Part shown: one piece after another, positions 14,996 to 24,849 of the stretch
Position numbering within the stretch: position 1 is the first letter of the stretch
Layout of the letters: each line of letters begins with the position of its first letter
NCBI RefSeq assembly: GCF_036245475.1
Contig: NZ_BTPM01000001.1
Span: 1,860,001-1,924,000 of the forward strand
Reading direction: 5' to 3'
Length of the DNA stretch: 64,000 nt
DNA from: Vibrio sp. 10N
Lineage (GTDB): Bacteria > Pseudomonadota > Gammaproteobacteria > Enterobacterales > Vibrionaceae
Program-made: the position numbers and the translations under genes
The notes under the pieces: model-generated
Databases searched by the model: none
What the model was told of the DNA's origin: nothing
The model's input: only the letters and a program-made list of their open reading frames with translations

Positions 14996-17590
14996 CTATT
15001 TCGCGAGAAAGTCTTGTGCGAATCGCTGCAGTACACCACCAGATGAATAAACGGCAACCTCGTCTTCCGTGTCTAATCGGCACGTCACAGCAATATCAAG
15101 CTTGTCGCCATTGGCCCGCGTGACCACTAGAGCCAAGTCACAACCCGGAGCAATATCCCCGACGACATCGTAAGTTTCAGTGCCATCTAGGCCTAAGGTA
15201 TTTCTATCGGTACCCGCTTTGAATTGCAGCGGTAATACCCCCATACCAACGAGATTCGTCCTGTGGATTCGCTCGAAGCCCTCAGCAACGATCGCCTCAA
15301 CACCCGCCAGTCGAACCCCCTTGGCCGCCCAGTCTCGTGAAGACCCTTGTCCATAATCAGCACCAGCGACAATGATCAAAGGTTGCTGACGCTGCATGTA
15401 GGTTTCAATGGCTTCCCACATGCGCGTGACCTTGCCTTCTGGTTCAATTCGAGCCAATGAGCCTTGAACAACGTCGCCGTTTTCAGTGACCATTTCATTG
15501 AACAGTTTCGGGTTGGCAAAGGTTGCTCGCTGAGCGGTTAAGTGATCCCCGCGATGGGTAGCGTAAGAGTTGTAGTCTTCCTCGGGCACGCCCATGCTGG
15601 TGAGGTACTCCCCCGCTGCACTGGACGCTAAGATAGCGTTAGATGGCGACAAATGGTCAGTGGTAATATTGTCTCCGAGGATAGCTAGCGGTCTCATGCC
15701 GCTAAGTGTGCGAGGCTTAGCCAGTGCCCCTTCCCAATAAGGTGGTCTGCGGATGTAGGTGCTCATCTCTCGCCAATCATAGAGTGGACTAGAGCTTGCC
15801 GCTTCATCGTTTAATTTGAACATTTGCAGATAGACTTGATTGAACTGTTCAGGCTTAACGTGCGCATTAACAACAGCATCGATTTCGTCATCGCTCGGCC
15901 AAATATCATTGAGATAGATAGGATTTCCTTTAGCATCGACACCCAGCGAATCTCGTTCAATATCAAAACGGATCGTTCCCGCAATCGCATAAGCAACCAC
16001 GAGAGGTGGAGATGCTAAAAACGCTTGCTTCGCATAAGGGTGAATACGTCCGTCAAAGTTTCGATTGCCTGATAACACTGCGGTTGTGTACAAGTCATTG
16101 TCGATGATTTCTTTTTGGGTTTCAGGGTCTAGCGCGCCACTCATGCCGTTACAGGTCGTGCACGCGTACGCGACAATGCCAAAGCCCAACTTTTCTAACT
16201 CAGGTAACAGTCCCGCTTCTTCTAAGTACAGCTTGGCTACCTTAGATCCTGGCGCAAAGGACGATTTTACCCAAGGTTTGCGTAATAAGCCGAGTTCGTT
16301 GGCTTTTTTGGCAACCAACCCAGCAGCCACAACGTTACGCGGGTTACTGGTGTTGGTACAGGATGTGATAGCGGCGATGATTACCGCGCCATCTGGCATA
16401 GTGTCAGACTTCTGCTCCCAAGCTCCTGCAATGCCTTGTTCGCTAAGCTGTGCGGTAGGCAGCCGGCGATGAGGATTTGAAGGTCCAGCCAACGTGCGCT
16501 CAACGCTTGATAAATCGAACTCAAGCACGCGTTCGTATTCCGCATTGACCAACTCGTCAGCCCAAAGACCAGTTTGTTTAGCATACTGTTCCACCAGCTT
16601 AACCTGCTCGTCCTCGCGACCTGTGAGTTTTAAGTAGTTGATGGTCTGCTCGTCGATGTAAAACATACCCGCCGACGCACCGTATTCAGGCGTCATGTTC
16701 GAGATTGTTGCACGGTCACCGATAGTAAGCTGCTTAGTGCCTTCGCCAAAAAATTCCAGATAGCTAGACACCACTTTTTGACTGCGCAGAAACTCCGTTA
16801 ATGCGAGCACAATATCGGTCGCGGTAATGCCCGGTTGACGCTCTCCTGTGAGCTTAACTCCGACAATATCCGGCAGGCGCATCATTGAAGGTCGACCCAG
16901 CATGACCGTTTCAGCCTCAAGGCCACCGACACCGATGGCAATTACACCTAGCGCATCGACGTGAGGCGTATGGCTGTCGGTACCGACACACGTATCAGGA
17001 AACGCGACACCGTTTTTCACTTGCACCACTGGAGATAACTTCTCAAGGTTAATCTGGTGCATAATGCCGTTACCAGCCGGTACTACACTGACATTCTCGA
17101 ATGCGGTTTTGCACCATTCAATAAAGTGGAAACGGTCTTCATTGCGGCGCTCTTCGACTGCTCGGTTTTTTTCAAACGCATCCGGGTCAAAGCCAGCATG
17201 CTCAACCGCGAGGGAGTGGTCAACAATCAGCTGAGTCTCTACCACTGGGTTCACCGCCGCCGGATCGCCACCTTGCAGTGCAATAGCATCGCGTAGACCC
17301 GCTAAGTCCACCAGTGCGGTCTGCCCCAAAATATCGTGGCAGACCACGCGCGCTGGATACCAAGGGAAGTCTTTATCACGTTTGCGATAAATAAGCTGAG
17401 ATAAGCACGCTTCTAGCTCAGACGGCTCGCAGCGGTGCACCAAATTCTCAGCCAGTACTTTCGCCGTGTAAGGCAGGCGCTCAAAAGCGCCTGGTTCAAT
17501 ATCATTAACCGCCGCTTTGGCATCATAGTAATCAAGCTGAGTGCCAGGAAGCGGTTTTCGATATTGATAGTTCATAGTGTTATTCGACAT
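14996..17590 (-). CDS. acnD: Fe-S 2-methylcitrate dehydratase (2-methyl-trans-aconitate forming)
   Basis: Aconitase-family enzyme of 864 residues that dehydrates 2-methylcitrate. The three iron-sulfur Cys are in ITSCTNTSNP and YACTTCNGM. Other aconitase landmarks are GTDSHTPHVDALG, the GDNITTDHLSPSN segment that opens the C-terminal swivel domain, and GADYGQGSSRDWAAKG. The start at 17590 (MSNNTMNYQYRKPLPG) has AAGGA about nine bases upstream. A longer frame would run into the prpC stop. It sits between prpC and prpF in the operon. Confidence 0.94.
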   Translation of the reverse strand: MSNNTMNYQYRKPLPGTQLDYYDAKAAVNDIEPGAFERLPYTAKVLAENLVHRCEPSELEACLSQLIYRKRDKDFPWYPARVVCHDILGQTALVDLAGLRDAIALQGGDPAAVNPVVETQLIVDHSLAVEHAGFDPDAFEKNRAVEERRNEDRFHFIEWCKTAFENVSVVPAGNGIMHQINLEKLSPVVQVKNGVAFPDTCVGTDSHTPHVDALGVIAIGVGGLEAETVMLGRPSMMRLPDIVGVKLTGERQPGITATDIVLALTEFLRSQKVVSSYLEFFGEGTKQLTIGDRATISNMTPEYGASAGMFYIDEQTINYLKLTGREDEQVKLVEQYAKQTGLWADELVNAEYERVLEFDLSSVERTLAGPSNPHRRLPTAQLSEQGIAGAWEQKSDTMPDGAVIIAAITSCTNTSNPRNVVAAGLVAKKANELGLLRKPWVKSSFAPGSKVAKLYLEEAGLLPELEKLGFGIVAYACTTCNGMSGALDPETQKEIIDNDLYTTAVLSGNRNFDGRIHPYAKQAFLASPPLVVAYAIAGTIRFDIERDSLGVDAKGNPIYLNDIWPSDDEIDAVVNAHVKPEQFNQVYLQMFKLNDEAASSSPLYDWREMSTYIRRPPYWEGALAKPRTLSGMRPLAILGDNITTDHLSPSNAILASSAAGEYLTSMGVPEEDYNSYATHRGDHLTAQRATFANPKLFNEMVTENGDVVQGSLARIEPEGKVTRMWEAIETYMQRQQPLIIVAGADYGQGSSRDWAAKGVRLAGVEAIVAEGFERIHRTNLVGMGVLPLQFKAGTDRNTLGLDGTETYDVVGDIAPGCDLALVVTRANGDKLDIAVTCRLDTEDEVAVYSSGGVLQRFAQDFLAK

Positions 17591-17610
17591 GTTCACATCC
17601 TTCTCTCGCA

Positions 17611-18741
17611 CTAATCACGCGCTTCGATCGGCGTCCACTCTCTCGCCTCTGGACCATCATAATCCGCACTCGGACGAATGATGCGGTTGTTTGCACGCTG
17701 CTCATAAACGTGCGCAGCCCAGCCTGTCAAACGGCTCATTACAAAGATTGGCGTGAACAGCTTTGTAGGGATATCCATGAAGTGATACGCAGAAGCATGG
17801 AAGAAGTCCGCATTACAGAACAGCCCCTTTTCACGCTTCATCACCGACTCTACACGTACTGACACGTCATAAAGGTAAGTATCACCGACGGCTTCCGATA
17901 GCTCTTTTGACCAGCGCTTAATGAGTGCATTACGTGGGTCACTTTCCCTATAGATGGCATGACCAAAACCCATGATTTTGTCTTTATTGGCGAGCATCTG
18001 CATGATGTTCGCTTCGGCTTCATCCGCGCTTCTCCAATCTTGGATCATGTCCATCGCCGCTTCATTGGCACCACCGTGAAGTGGACCACGAAGCGTACCA
18101 ATAGCAGCAGTGATACAAGAATGAATATCGGATAGTGTGGAAGCGCAGACTCGCGCTGCAAATGTCGACGCGTTGAACTCATGTTCTGCGTAGAGTATCA
18201 GCGAGCAATGCATCACCTGTTTATGAAGGGCTGACGGCGCTTTGTCAGTAAGCATTTTCAAAAAATAGCCGCCGATACAATCTTCACTTTGGTCTTCAGT
18301 ATCGATACGCACACCTTCGTGGCTAAAGCGATACCAATAGCAGATGATGGCTGGGAAGAGCGCCAGCATACGTTCAGTCGCTTGCTGTTGCTGAGCAAAA
18401 TCAATCTCTTGCTCTAGGTTACCCAGCACCGAACACCCGGTTCGCATGACATCCATGGGATGTGCGTCAGCGGGTATCAGTTCCAGTGCTTGCTTTAGGG
18501 CTTCAGGTAAACCACGCAGCCCCACTAGAATCGTTTTATAGTCATCTAGCTCTTTTTGATTGGGTAGATGTCCCCGCAGCAGCAAGTGGGCAACTTCTTC
18601 GAACTGAGCATGGTTTGCCAAATCGGTAATGTCATAACCTCGATAGGTTAACCCCGTTCCAGATTTACCCACGGTACATAGCGATGTTGTACCTGCACTT
18701 TGGCCTCGTAGACCTGCTCCACCTATGGCTGAATTAGGCAT
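17611..18741 (-). CDS. prpC: 2-methylcitrate synthase
   Basis: Citrate-synthase-family enzyme (376 residues) that condenses propionyl-CoA with oxaloacetate. Active-site regions are visible: HGGANEAAMDM with the first catalytic His, GFGHAIYRESDPRN with the second, and the catalytic Asp in LFCNADFFHASAYHF. The short N-terminus beginning GLRGQSAGTTSLCTVGKSG is typical of PrpC rather than GltA. GGAG lies seven bases before the ATG at 18741. It is followed 20 bases later by acnD. Confidence 0.95.
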   Translation of the reverse strand: MPNSAIGGAGLRGQSAGTTSLCTVGKSGTGLTYRGYDITDLANHAQFEEVAHLLLRGHLPNQKELDDYKTILVGLRGLPEALKQALELIPADAHPMDVMRTGCSVLGNLEQEIDFAQQQQATERMLALFPAIICYWYRFSHEGVRIDTEDQSEDCIGGYFLKMLTDKAPSALHKQVMHCSLILYAEHEFNASTFAARVCASTLSDIHSCITAAIGTLRGPLHGGANEAAMDMIQDWRSADEAEANIMQMLANKDKIMGFGHAIYRESDPRNALIKRWSKELSEAVGDTYLYDVSVRVESVMKREKGLFCNADFFHASAYHFMDIPTKLFTPIFVMSRLTGWAAHVYEQRANNRIIRPSADYDGPEAREWTPIEARD

Positions 18742-18857
18742 GTTGAACTCCTTTTCCCGCTCTTCGCCCGTCATGGGTCTTTTATCGCGGTGTTTCGTTA
18801 TTGGATTAAGTTTGTCTCTGTAATTGTTTTCTTAGACTTCCGGTATAAGTCGATTAG

Positions 18858-19757
18858 CTAAGATTTGTTGTCAGCAAATAGCTGGTCCAACTTATCTTCA
18901 TAGCTGTGATAATTAAGGTGCTGGTATAGTTCGGCCCGGGTTTGCATTTGCGATGTCAACGCTTCCTGATTGCCAACGGAAAGCAGATGCTGATACACAT
19001 TTTCAGCCGCTTTGTTCATTGCTCTAAAGGCTGATAATGGATAAAGCACCATATCAACACCAACGTTGGCAAGCTCATCGCAGCCAAACAAAGGGGTTTG
19101 ACCAAATTCAGTGATATTGGCAAGGATAGGTACCTCTTTACCCGTGGCATCAGTGAGGGCGGTTTTGAACTGTTTATAGTGTTCAAGTGATGTCATCGCC
19201 TCAGGGAAGATCATATCCGCACCCGCTTCGACACAGGCGATAGCGCGCTCAATCGCTTTATCCATCCCTTCGACCGCTAACGCATCTGTGCGCGCCATAA
19301 TCACAAAGCTCGGATCCGTTTTCGCATCGACGGCGGCTTTGACGCGATCGACCATCTCTTGTGCGGTAACAATCGCTTTGTTGGGTCTGTGGCCGCAGCG
19401 TTTTTGTGCCACTTGGTCTTCAATATGAACAGCAGCGGCACCGGCTTTTTCCATTGCCTTTATGGTGCGAGCAATGTTGAAGGCCCCACCAAAACCAGTA
19501 TCTATATCAACCAACAAAGGTAAATCACAGGCGTTGGTAATACGCTCTACATCGACCAACACATCATTCAGTGTGGTGATGCCAAGATCAGGCAATCCAT
19601 ACGATGCATTGGCGATGCCACCGCCAGACAGGTAAATCGCTTGATGACCAACGTTTTTCGCCATCATGGCGCAGTACGGATTGACAGTGCCCACCACTTG
19701 AAGTGGATTTCCATTAGTGACAGCGTCACGAAAAAGTTGACCTGGTGAAGATGACAT
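18858..19757 (-). CDS. prpB: 2-methylisocitrate lyase
   Basis: PrpB cleaves 2-methylisocitrate to pyruvate and succinate, closing the methylcitrate cycle. The 299-residue TIM-barrel enzyme shows the phosphoenolpyruvate mutase/isocitrate lyase motif KRCGHRPNK with the catalytic Cys, the metal-binding DIDTGFGG, and [13 protein letters not shown] precedes the ATG at 19757. It is the first enzyme gene after the regulator, followed by prpC after a 116-base gap. Confidence 0.96.
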   Translation of the reverse strand: MSSSPGQLFRDAVTNGNPLQVVGTVNPYCAMMAKNVGHQAIYLSGGGIANASYGLPDLGITTLNDVLVDVERITNACDLPLLVDIDTGFGGAFNIARTIKAMEKAGAAAVHIEDQVAQKRCGHRPNKAIVTAQEMVDRVKAAVDAKTDPSFVIMARTDALAVEGMDKAIERAIACVEAGADMIFPEAMTSLEHYKQFKTALTDATGKEVPILANITEFGQTPLFGCDELANVGVDMVLYPLSAFRAMNKAAENVYQHLLSVGNQEALTSQMQTRAELYQHLNYHSYEDKLDQLFADNKS

Positions 19758-19810
19758 ACTTATCTCCTTTTGCTTTTGACGCGAAATGAGCGCGCCTCTA
19801 TTCACATTAT

Positions 19811-20491
19811 TTAGTTTAGGTTTTGTTCTATTAGCGCTTTGCTGCGAGAGATGTGTCTTCTCATCAGTAGCTCCGCTAACTCCTGGTCGCGGTTTTTTAT
19901 CGCATCCAAGATAAATAAATGCTCTTTTAGTGCAGCTTCCGGCCTTGAATGTGTTCGGGGTGACTGATAGCGATACATGCGAAGCAGATGGTAGAGCTCA
20001 TTACACAGCAAGTGGACTAGCTGGCTATTTTGACTTGCTTTGATAATGCGGTAGTGAAAGTCAAAATCACCATGTTGATGGAAATACGATGCACCGGACA
20101 CTTCATCAATATGCTCTGAGTGCTTTTCAAGCAAGCGCTCTAGTTCCATGACCTCGTCATCACTAATGTGTTTTGCCGCCAAGCGCGCAGCCATCCCCTC
20201 TAACGCCTCTCGCACGGAATAAAGCTCCACTAGCTTTTGTTGCGACAAGGTAATGACGCGCGCGCCAACATGAGGTATACGCTCAATCAAACCCAGCCCT
20301 TCAAGCCTCATGATGGCTTCACGCAAAGGGCCGCGACTCACTTCAAATCGCTTCGCTAATTCAGGCTCAGAAATCTTGCTGCCTGACGCGATACGCCCCT
20401 CAACAATCTCTTCTATCAGCTGTTCTGTTAAATTTTCGGATTTTGTTCCCTCTTTAACAGCAGCCTCCCCTATAACAAATTCAGCACTCAT
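19811..20491 (-). CDS. GntR-family (FadR/FCD) transcriptional regulator of the prp operon
   Basis: A 226-residue regulator. Residues 20-85 form a winged helix ([39 protein letters not shown], read in parts), and an FCD ligand-binding domain fills the rest, with helical metal or ligand positions in DFDFHYRII and MRRHISRSK. It heads the prpB-prpC-acnD-prpF-prpE operon and faces tctC across a control region with two ATTGTYGACAAT palindromes, which have the form of FadR-subfamily operators. It probably senses a methylcitrate-cycle intermediate and represses itself, the operon and perhaps tctCBA. Confidence 0.9.
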   Translation of the reverse strand: MSAEFVIGEAAVKEGTKSENLTEQLIEEIVEGRIASGSKISEPELAKRFEVSRGPLREAIMRLEGLGLIERIPHVGARVITLSQQKLVELYSVREALEGMAARLAAKHISDDEVMELERLLEKHSEHIDEVSGASYFHQHGDFDFHYRIIKASQNSQLVHLLCNELYHLLRMYRYQSPRTHSRPEAALKEHLFILDAIKNRDQELAELLMRRHISRSKALIEQNLN

Positions 20492-20514
20492 TTCTTCACT
20501 TACCTAGTCAGCAT

Positions 20515-20526
20515 ATTGTTGACAAT
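20515..20526. promoter_or_regulatory. Candidate GntR operator, proximal to the regulator gene
   Basis: ATTGTTGACAAT is a near-palindrome 24 bases upstream of the regulator start. It differs at one central base from the copy at 20578-20589. It fits the size and symmetry of FadR-subfamily operators. Confidence 0.6.
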
Positions 20527-20577
20527 AATTATTAACTGGTGACTATTTAAGCAACTTACAGCGCAATAATCAAACAC

Positions 20578-20589
20578 ATTGTCGACAAT
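20578..20589. promoter_or_regulatory. Candidate GntR operator, second copy
   Basis: ATTGTCGACAAT is a perfect 12-base palindrome. Its centre is exactly 63 bases (six helical turns) from the centre of the first copy, so two bound dimers would lie on the same face of the DNA. It lies about 190 bases before tctC and about 87 bases before the regulator gene. Confidence 0.62.
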
Positions 20590-20781
20590 ATAGACTAATG
20601 TCTAACGTTAACGTCAAGCTGTGAACTTTATGAACAAAATCCACCTAATGCGCTTTATCCTCAATATCGTCGCTTTATTGATGGATGATTAACATTTACA
20701 TAACCTTTTAACTAACCCAAAGAGGTCACGCCAGATCCCTCAAAGCTGGCAGACAACAAAGTCAACATAAGGAACGTGAAC

Positions 20782-21756
20782 ATGTTAAAGGCATTAAAAC
20801 CTACCCTGGCCGCATCTATCGTTGCCGCTACCCTTTCGTTTGGTAGCTACGCTGCAGATCTAGAGAAGATACATTTCTTGATCCCTGGTGGTGCAGGTGG
20901 TGGTTGGGATATGACCGCTCGTGGCACTGGTGATGTGTTACTGAAATCAGAGATTGTCGACACTGTCTCCTTCCAAAACCTCTCTGGTGGCGGCGGCGGT
21001 AAAGCCATTGCTCACCTTATCGAAACGGCTGAACGTCAAGAAGACACCTTGATGGTGAACTCTACACCTATCGTTGTTCGCTCATTGACGGGCGTGTTTC
21101 CACAATCATTCCGCGACTTAACACCAGTCGCAGCGACGATAGCCGATTACGGTGCCATTGTTGCTTCTGCTGATTCTCCATATAACACCTGGGAAGATGT
21201 GGTTGCCGACTTTAAGGAAAACCCACGCAAAGTAAAAATTGCTGGTGGTAGCGCCCGAGGCAGTATGGACCACCTTGTGATTGCGGCAGCGTTTAAAGGT
21301 GAAGGTTTTGATACTAAGAAAGTTCGTTACATTGCCTATGATGCCGGTGGTAAAGCAATGGCAGCCCTACTATCCGGTGAAACCCAATTGCTCTCTACTG
21401 GTCTTGGCGAAGTGCTAGAAATGTCCAAGGCAGGCCAAGTGAAAGTGCTGGCTGTCACAGCGCCTAAGCGTCTTGAAGCTGCTCCAGACATTCCTACTCT
21501 GACTGAATATGGTAACGAGACAGTATTTGCAAACTGGCGCGGTTTCTTCGCAGCCCCTGGAGCAAGTGAAGAAAAAGTCAAAGAGTGGAATGCAGCACTG
21601 ACCAAAATGTACACCACCGATGAATGGGCAGTGGTTCGTGACCGAAATGGTTGGATCGACAATTACAAACCCGATCAAGACTTCTACCAGTTCCTTGAAG
21701 ACCAAGAAAAGCAAATGGGTGCGCTCATGACTGAGCTTGGCTTCCTAAACAAGTAA
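20782..21756 (+). CDS. tctC: Tripartite tricarboxylate transporter, periplasmic binding protein
   Basis: A 324-residue TctC-family (Bug) solute-binding protein. A signal peptide (residues 1-23, ending GSYA before ADLEK) precedes the mature protein, which shows the family's ligand loops PGGAGGGWDMTARG (about residues 34-47) and GGGGGKAIAHL. The ATG at 20782 was chosen because AAGGAA lies in the right place; GTG at 20776 is too close. Placed opposite the prp operon, it may bind citrate, methylcitrate or a related acid; the ligand cannot be read from sequence. Confidence 0.92.
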   Translation: MLKALKPTLAASIVAATLSFGSYAADLEKIHFLIPGGAGGGWDMTARGTGDVLLKSEIVDTVSFQNLSGGGGGKAIAHLIETAERQEDTLMVNSTPIVVRSLTGVFPQSFRDLTPVAATIADYGAIVASADSPYNTWEDVVADFKENPRKVKIAGGSARGSMDHLVIAAAFKGEGFDTKKVRYIAYDAGGKAMAALLSGETQLLSTGLGEVLEMSKAGQVKVLAVTAPKRLEAAPDIPTLTEYGNETVFANWRGFFAAPGASEEKVKEWNAALTKMYTTDEWAVVRDRNGWIDNYKPDQDFYQFLEDQEKQMGALMTELGFLNK

Positions 21757-21763
21757 TGGCAGC

Positions 21764-21781
21764 GGAGGGGTTCGCCCCTCC
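21764..21781 (+). other. GC-rich hairpin after tctC
   Basis: GGAGGGG-TTCG-CCCCTCC is a 7-bp stem with a stable UUCG tetraloop, seven bases after the tctC stop and without a T run. Such a hairpin would protect the 3' end of a tctC-only transcript and raise binding-protein yield relative to tctBA. A second small inverted repeat, GTACGTT-TC-AACGTAC, follows at 21796-21811. The remaining 200 bases up to tctB hold no gene. Confidence 0.6.
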
Positions 21782-22011
21782 TCAATTTATTCAAAGTACG
21801 TTTCAACGTACACCAGTTTTGCCGTATATAAGCGACAATCTTGACTCCTTCAATTCTGGATTGTTCACAGTAGCAGTACTGACCCCTTAATCTCCTGGGG
21901 AACGGTTTATTTTGGGTAAACGCTCTTTGTCCTGGAGCAATTTGCCCACTTGGTCGCCGCTCATCGACCCTTATATACGGTCTTTTCTCTATTCACCATT
22001 TGGAGTGAGTT

Positions 22012-22509
22012 ATGTCTGATTTCACCTCTAAGCTGTTCACGAAAGAGAACTTGCTGTCTCGTGATCGTGTAGGTGCGATGATATTTTTAATCCTATGTTT
22101 GTGTTACGGCTACCAAACGTCGTTAATCCCTATGTTTCCTGGTGATGAGTACGAACCTTTCACCGCACGCACCTTACCTACTATTTTGACCTATGTGGGG
22201 ATTGGCCTATCTATATTGCTGCTTATCAATGGACAACCAGATCGCCACGATCCTAACGAACAGAGCTTCAACTGGAAGCTTCTTATTGGTTTTCTGATAT
22301 TGATGGCCGGTTACGGATTGGGCTTAACCTATCTAGGGTTTGTGCTGGCAACCAGCTTTTTCTTACTTGCAGGTTTCTACCTGTTAGGAGAACGCCGCAA
22401 AGCGGTCTTGCTTGGTGCTTCATTCCCATTTGTCATCGTTTTTTATCTTTTACTGACTCAAGGTTTGGACATTTATCTTGAGCCTGGACTCATCTTCACG
22501 ATCTGGTAG
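22012..22509 (+). CDS. tctB: Tripartite tricarboxylate transporter, small membrane subunit
   Basis: A 165-residue TctB-family protein with four hydrophobic segments (about residues 23-40, 58-75, 88-120 and 128-150) and the typical acidic periplasmic loop FPGDEYEPFTARTLP between the first two. It forms the small membrane subunit beside TctA. It starts 255 bases after tctC and is followed after nine bases by tctA. Confidence 0.9.
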   Translation: MSDFTSKLFTKENLLSRDRVGAMIFLILCLCYGYQTSLIPMFPGDEYEPFTARTLPTILTYVGIGLSILLLINGQPDRHDPNEQSFNWKLLIGFLILMAGYGLGLTYLGFVLATSFFLLAGFYLLGERRKAVLLGASFPFVIVFYLLLTQGLDIYLEPGLIFTIW

Positions 22510-22518
22510 GACACCATT

Positions 22519-24045
22519 ATGTTAGACGGAATTTTACAAGGCCTTTCCACCGCCGTGATGCCAATGAACATCATGATGGTGATTGTGGGCTGTTTTGTCG
22601 GTACCTTTATCGGCATGCTACCGGGCCTTGGGCCAATCTCTGCGATTGCCCTAATGATCCCGATTACCTACGGACTCGACCCTTCATCAGGTCTTATTTT
22701 GATGGCCGGTGTCTATTACGGCGCAGTATTTGGTGGTTCAACTTCATCGATTTTGATCAACGCGCCAGGCTGTTCATCTACTGTAGTAACGGCTTTTGAC
22801 GGTTACCCAATGGCACAAAAAGGACAAGCTGGCAAAGCACTGGCGCTAGCCGCTTACTCCTCCTTTACCGGCGGTACGCTGTCCGCCATTATGTTGCTCT
22901 TTGCTGCGCCAGCATTGGCTAAGGTCTCACTCAGTTTCCAATCTTCTGACTATTTTGCGTTGATGCTACTCGGGCTTTCTGCGGTGGCAGCATTTGCTGG
23001 AAAAGGACAAGTTGTCAAAGCTTGGATGATGGTCGTTCTTGGTCTCATGTTGTCTACTGTGGGTATCGATAAAGGCGTCGGTGTTGAGCGTTTTACTTTC
23101 GGCCTAACCGATCTTATGGATGGCTTTAGCTTCCTACTCCTCGCTATGGCAACATTCGCACTGGGTGAAACCTTGATGGGCATCCTAAAGCCAGAACAAG
23201 ATACGCGCCAAGATGAGCAGAAAAAACTCAGTGACATCGGTAGCATGAAAATTACCAAGGAAGAAGTCAAAGAAGTCGCGCCAGTCTCTATACGCTCTTC
23301 TATTCTTGGTTTCTTTACTGGCGTCCTTCCCGGTGCAGGTGCGACGATTGCTGCATTCCTCTCTTACGGTATGGAGCGTAACCTTGCGCCAAAAGAGAAA
23401 CGTGAAGAGTTTGGTAAAGGCAGTATTCGTGGTCTGGTTGCCCCTGAATCTGCGAATAATGCGGCATCCAGCGGTTCGTTCGTGCCTTTGTTAACCTTGG
23501 GTATTCCTGGCTCAGGCACCACGGCGATCATGTTAGGGGCTCTCATTGCTTACGGTATTCAACCAGGCCCACGCCTTTTCGTTGAACATCCGGATGTATT
23601 CTGGTCAGTCATTATCTCAATGTACTTTGGTAACATCGTACTGGTCATTCTGAATCTGCCGCTGATCCCGTATATCTCGAAGCTACTGGCCGTACCGAGA
23701 ACCGTCTTGCTGCCAATGATTCTATTTTTCTCCATTACTGGCGTTTACTTAGTATCATTTAACACGATGGATGTGTTTATCATGCTACTCATCGCGATGG
23801 GCGCCATTGCTTTAAGGCTTGCACACTTCCCGCTTGCGCCACTATTACTTGGGTTTATTCTTGGTGGGTTGATGGAAGAAAACTTGCGACGTGCGTTGAT
23901 GATCAGTGATGGTGAACTGAGCTTCTTATGGGAGCGCCCAATTACCTTAACCTTTACTGTACTTGCCGCATTGGTTTTGATTGGCCCTTCACTATTCTCG
24001 CTGGTGAAAAAGTGGTTCTATCAGCCAAAGAAGGTTGAATCTTAA
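22519..24045 (+). CDS. tctA: Tripartite tricarboxylate transporter, large membrane subunit
   Basis: The 508-residue permease subunit of the TctCBA importer, with about 11-12 membrane segments. The duplicated family motif is present as GMLPGLGPISAIALMIP (about residues 32-48) and GVLPGAGATIAAFLSYG (middle), together with YYGAVFGGSTSSILINAPG and LTLGIPGSGTTAIMLGAL. Length and motifs are complete. It ends the tctCBA unit and is followed by a strong terminator. Confidence 0.95.
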   Translation: MLDGILQGLSTAVMPMNIMMVIVGCFVGTFIGMLPGLGPISAIALMIPITYGLDPSSGLILMAGVYYGAVFGGSTSSILINAPGCSSTVVTAFDGYPMAQKGQAGKALALAAYSSFTGGTLSAIMLLFAAPALAKVSLSFQSSDYFALMLLGLSAVAAFAGKGQVVKAWMMVVLGLMLSTVGIDKGVGVERFTFGLTDLMDGFSFLLLAMATFALGETLMGILKPEQDTRQDEQKKLSDIGSMKITKEEVKEVAPVSIRSSILGFFTGVLPGAGATIAAFLSYGMERNLAPKEKREEFGKGSIRGLVAPESANNAASSGSFVPLLTLGIPGSGTTAIMLGALIAYGIQPGPRLFVEHPDVFWSVIISMYFGNIVLVILNLPLIPYISKLLAVPRTVLLPMILFFSITGVYLVSFNTMDVFIMLLIAMGAIALRLAHFPLAPLLLGFILGGLMEENLRRALMISDGELSFLWERPITLTFTVLAALVLIGPSLFSLVKKWFYQPKKVES

Positions 24046-24076
24046 CGTTCATGATAGTGGTACATTCCGAGATAAC

Positions 24077-24110
24077 AAAGCCCCCAGCGTTTGCTGGGGG
24101 CTTTTCATTT
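24077..24110 (+). terminator. Terminator after tctCBA
   Basis: AAAGCCCCCAGC and GCTGGGGGCTTT form a 12-bp GC-rich stem with a 4-base loop, followed by TTTTCATTT. The flanking A run lets it act on the convergent response-regulator transcript as well. Confidence 0.88.
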
Positions 24111-24159
24111 TGGTCAATGATCTACTGAACACCGTTTTACTCAGCGCAATGCCTCTGCC

Positions 24160-24849
24160 TTAACGTTGCTGGCGTCGATAACAGCGCTCCGGCCTCCCTA
24201 CCGTGCCATAATTCACATCTGCCTCCAATTCACCTGTGCTGATTAAAAATTCTAAATAACGTCTGGCAGTGGTTCGGCTTGCACCAATACTCTCGCCAGC
24301 CTCATCGGCGGTAAAGCGGCTATCTTGCTTAAACAAACCACGGATTTTTTCTAACGTAACACCATCGATTCCTTTAGGCAGTCGCTGTTCGGAATTGTTC
24401 TCAGCGCTATTGCCCTGCTGCATCATCTCATCAACAAGAGACTGATTAAGATCATCGGCATGATGTAACTGCTCCGTGCGCTTTTGATACTTTTTAAGGG
24501 CAGCCTCAAGTCTAGGAAACATCACTGGCTTGAGCAAATAGTCAATCACTCCACCACGCATAGCATGTTGCAGTGTCTCTACATCTCGAGCTGCCGTAAT
24601 TAAGATAACGTCGCATTTCTGATTTAGACCTCTAATGTGGCCCAGTATTTCAATCCCTGTCCCATCCGGTAAATAGACATCCAGCATCACCAAGTCGGGT
24701 TCAAGTACTTCTAACTGCAATTCTGCTTCCAGTTTTGATGTCGCGATGCCCACAACGTCAAAGCCACCCATCTGCTCTAAGTAGCGACGATGAAGCTCGG
24801 CAATCTTGAGATCGTCTTCAATGATCATGACTCGCGTTAAGTCATTCAT
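24160..24849 (-). CDS. CitB/DcuR-type response regulator
   Basis: A 229-residue response regulator. The receiver domain (residues 1-120) has the acidic pocket EDD (11-13), the phospho-accepting Asp57 in MLDVYLPDG, Thr85 and Lys107 in LLKP. The C-terminal part (about residues 160-225) is a helix-turn-helix (FTADEAGESIGASRTTARRY) typical of the CitB/DctR/DpiA group. Its start overlaps the stop of the sensor kinase gene (ATGA). The genes lie beside tctCBA, which they probably control. Confidence 0.9.
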   Translation of the reverse strand: MNDLTRVMIIEDDLKIAELHRRYLEQMGGFDVVGIATSKLEAELQLEVLEPDLVMLDVYLPDGTGIEILGHIRGLNQKCDVILITAARDVETLQHAMRGGVIDYLLKPVMFPRLEAALKKYQKRTEQLHHADDLNQSLVDEMMQQGNSAENNSEQRLPKGIDGVTLEKIRGLFKQDSRFTADEAGESIGASRTTARRYLEFLISTGELEADVNYGTVGRPERCYRRQQR

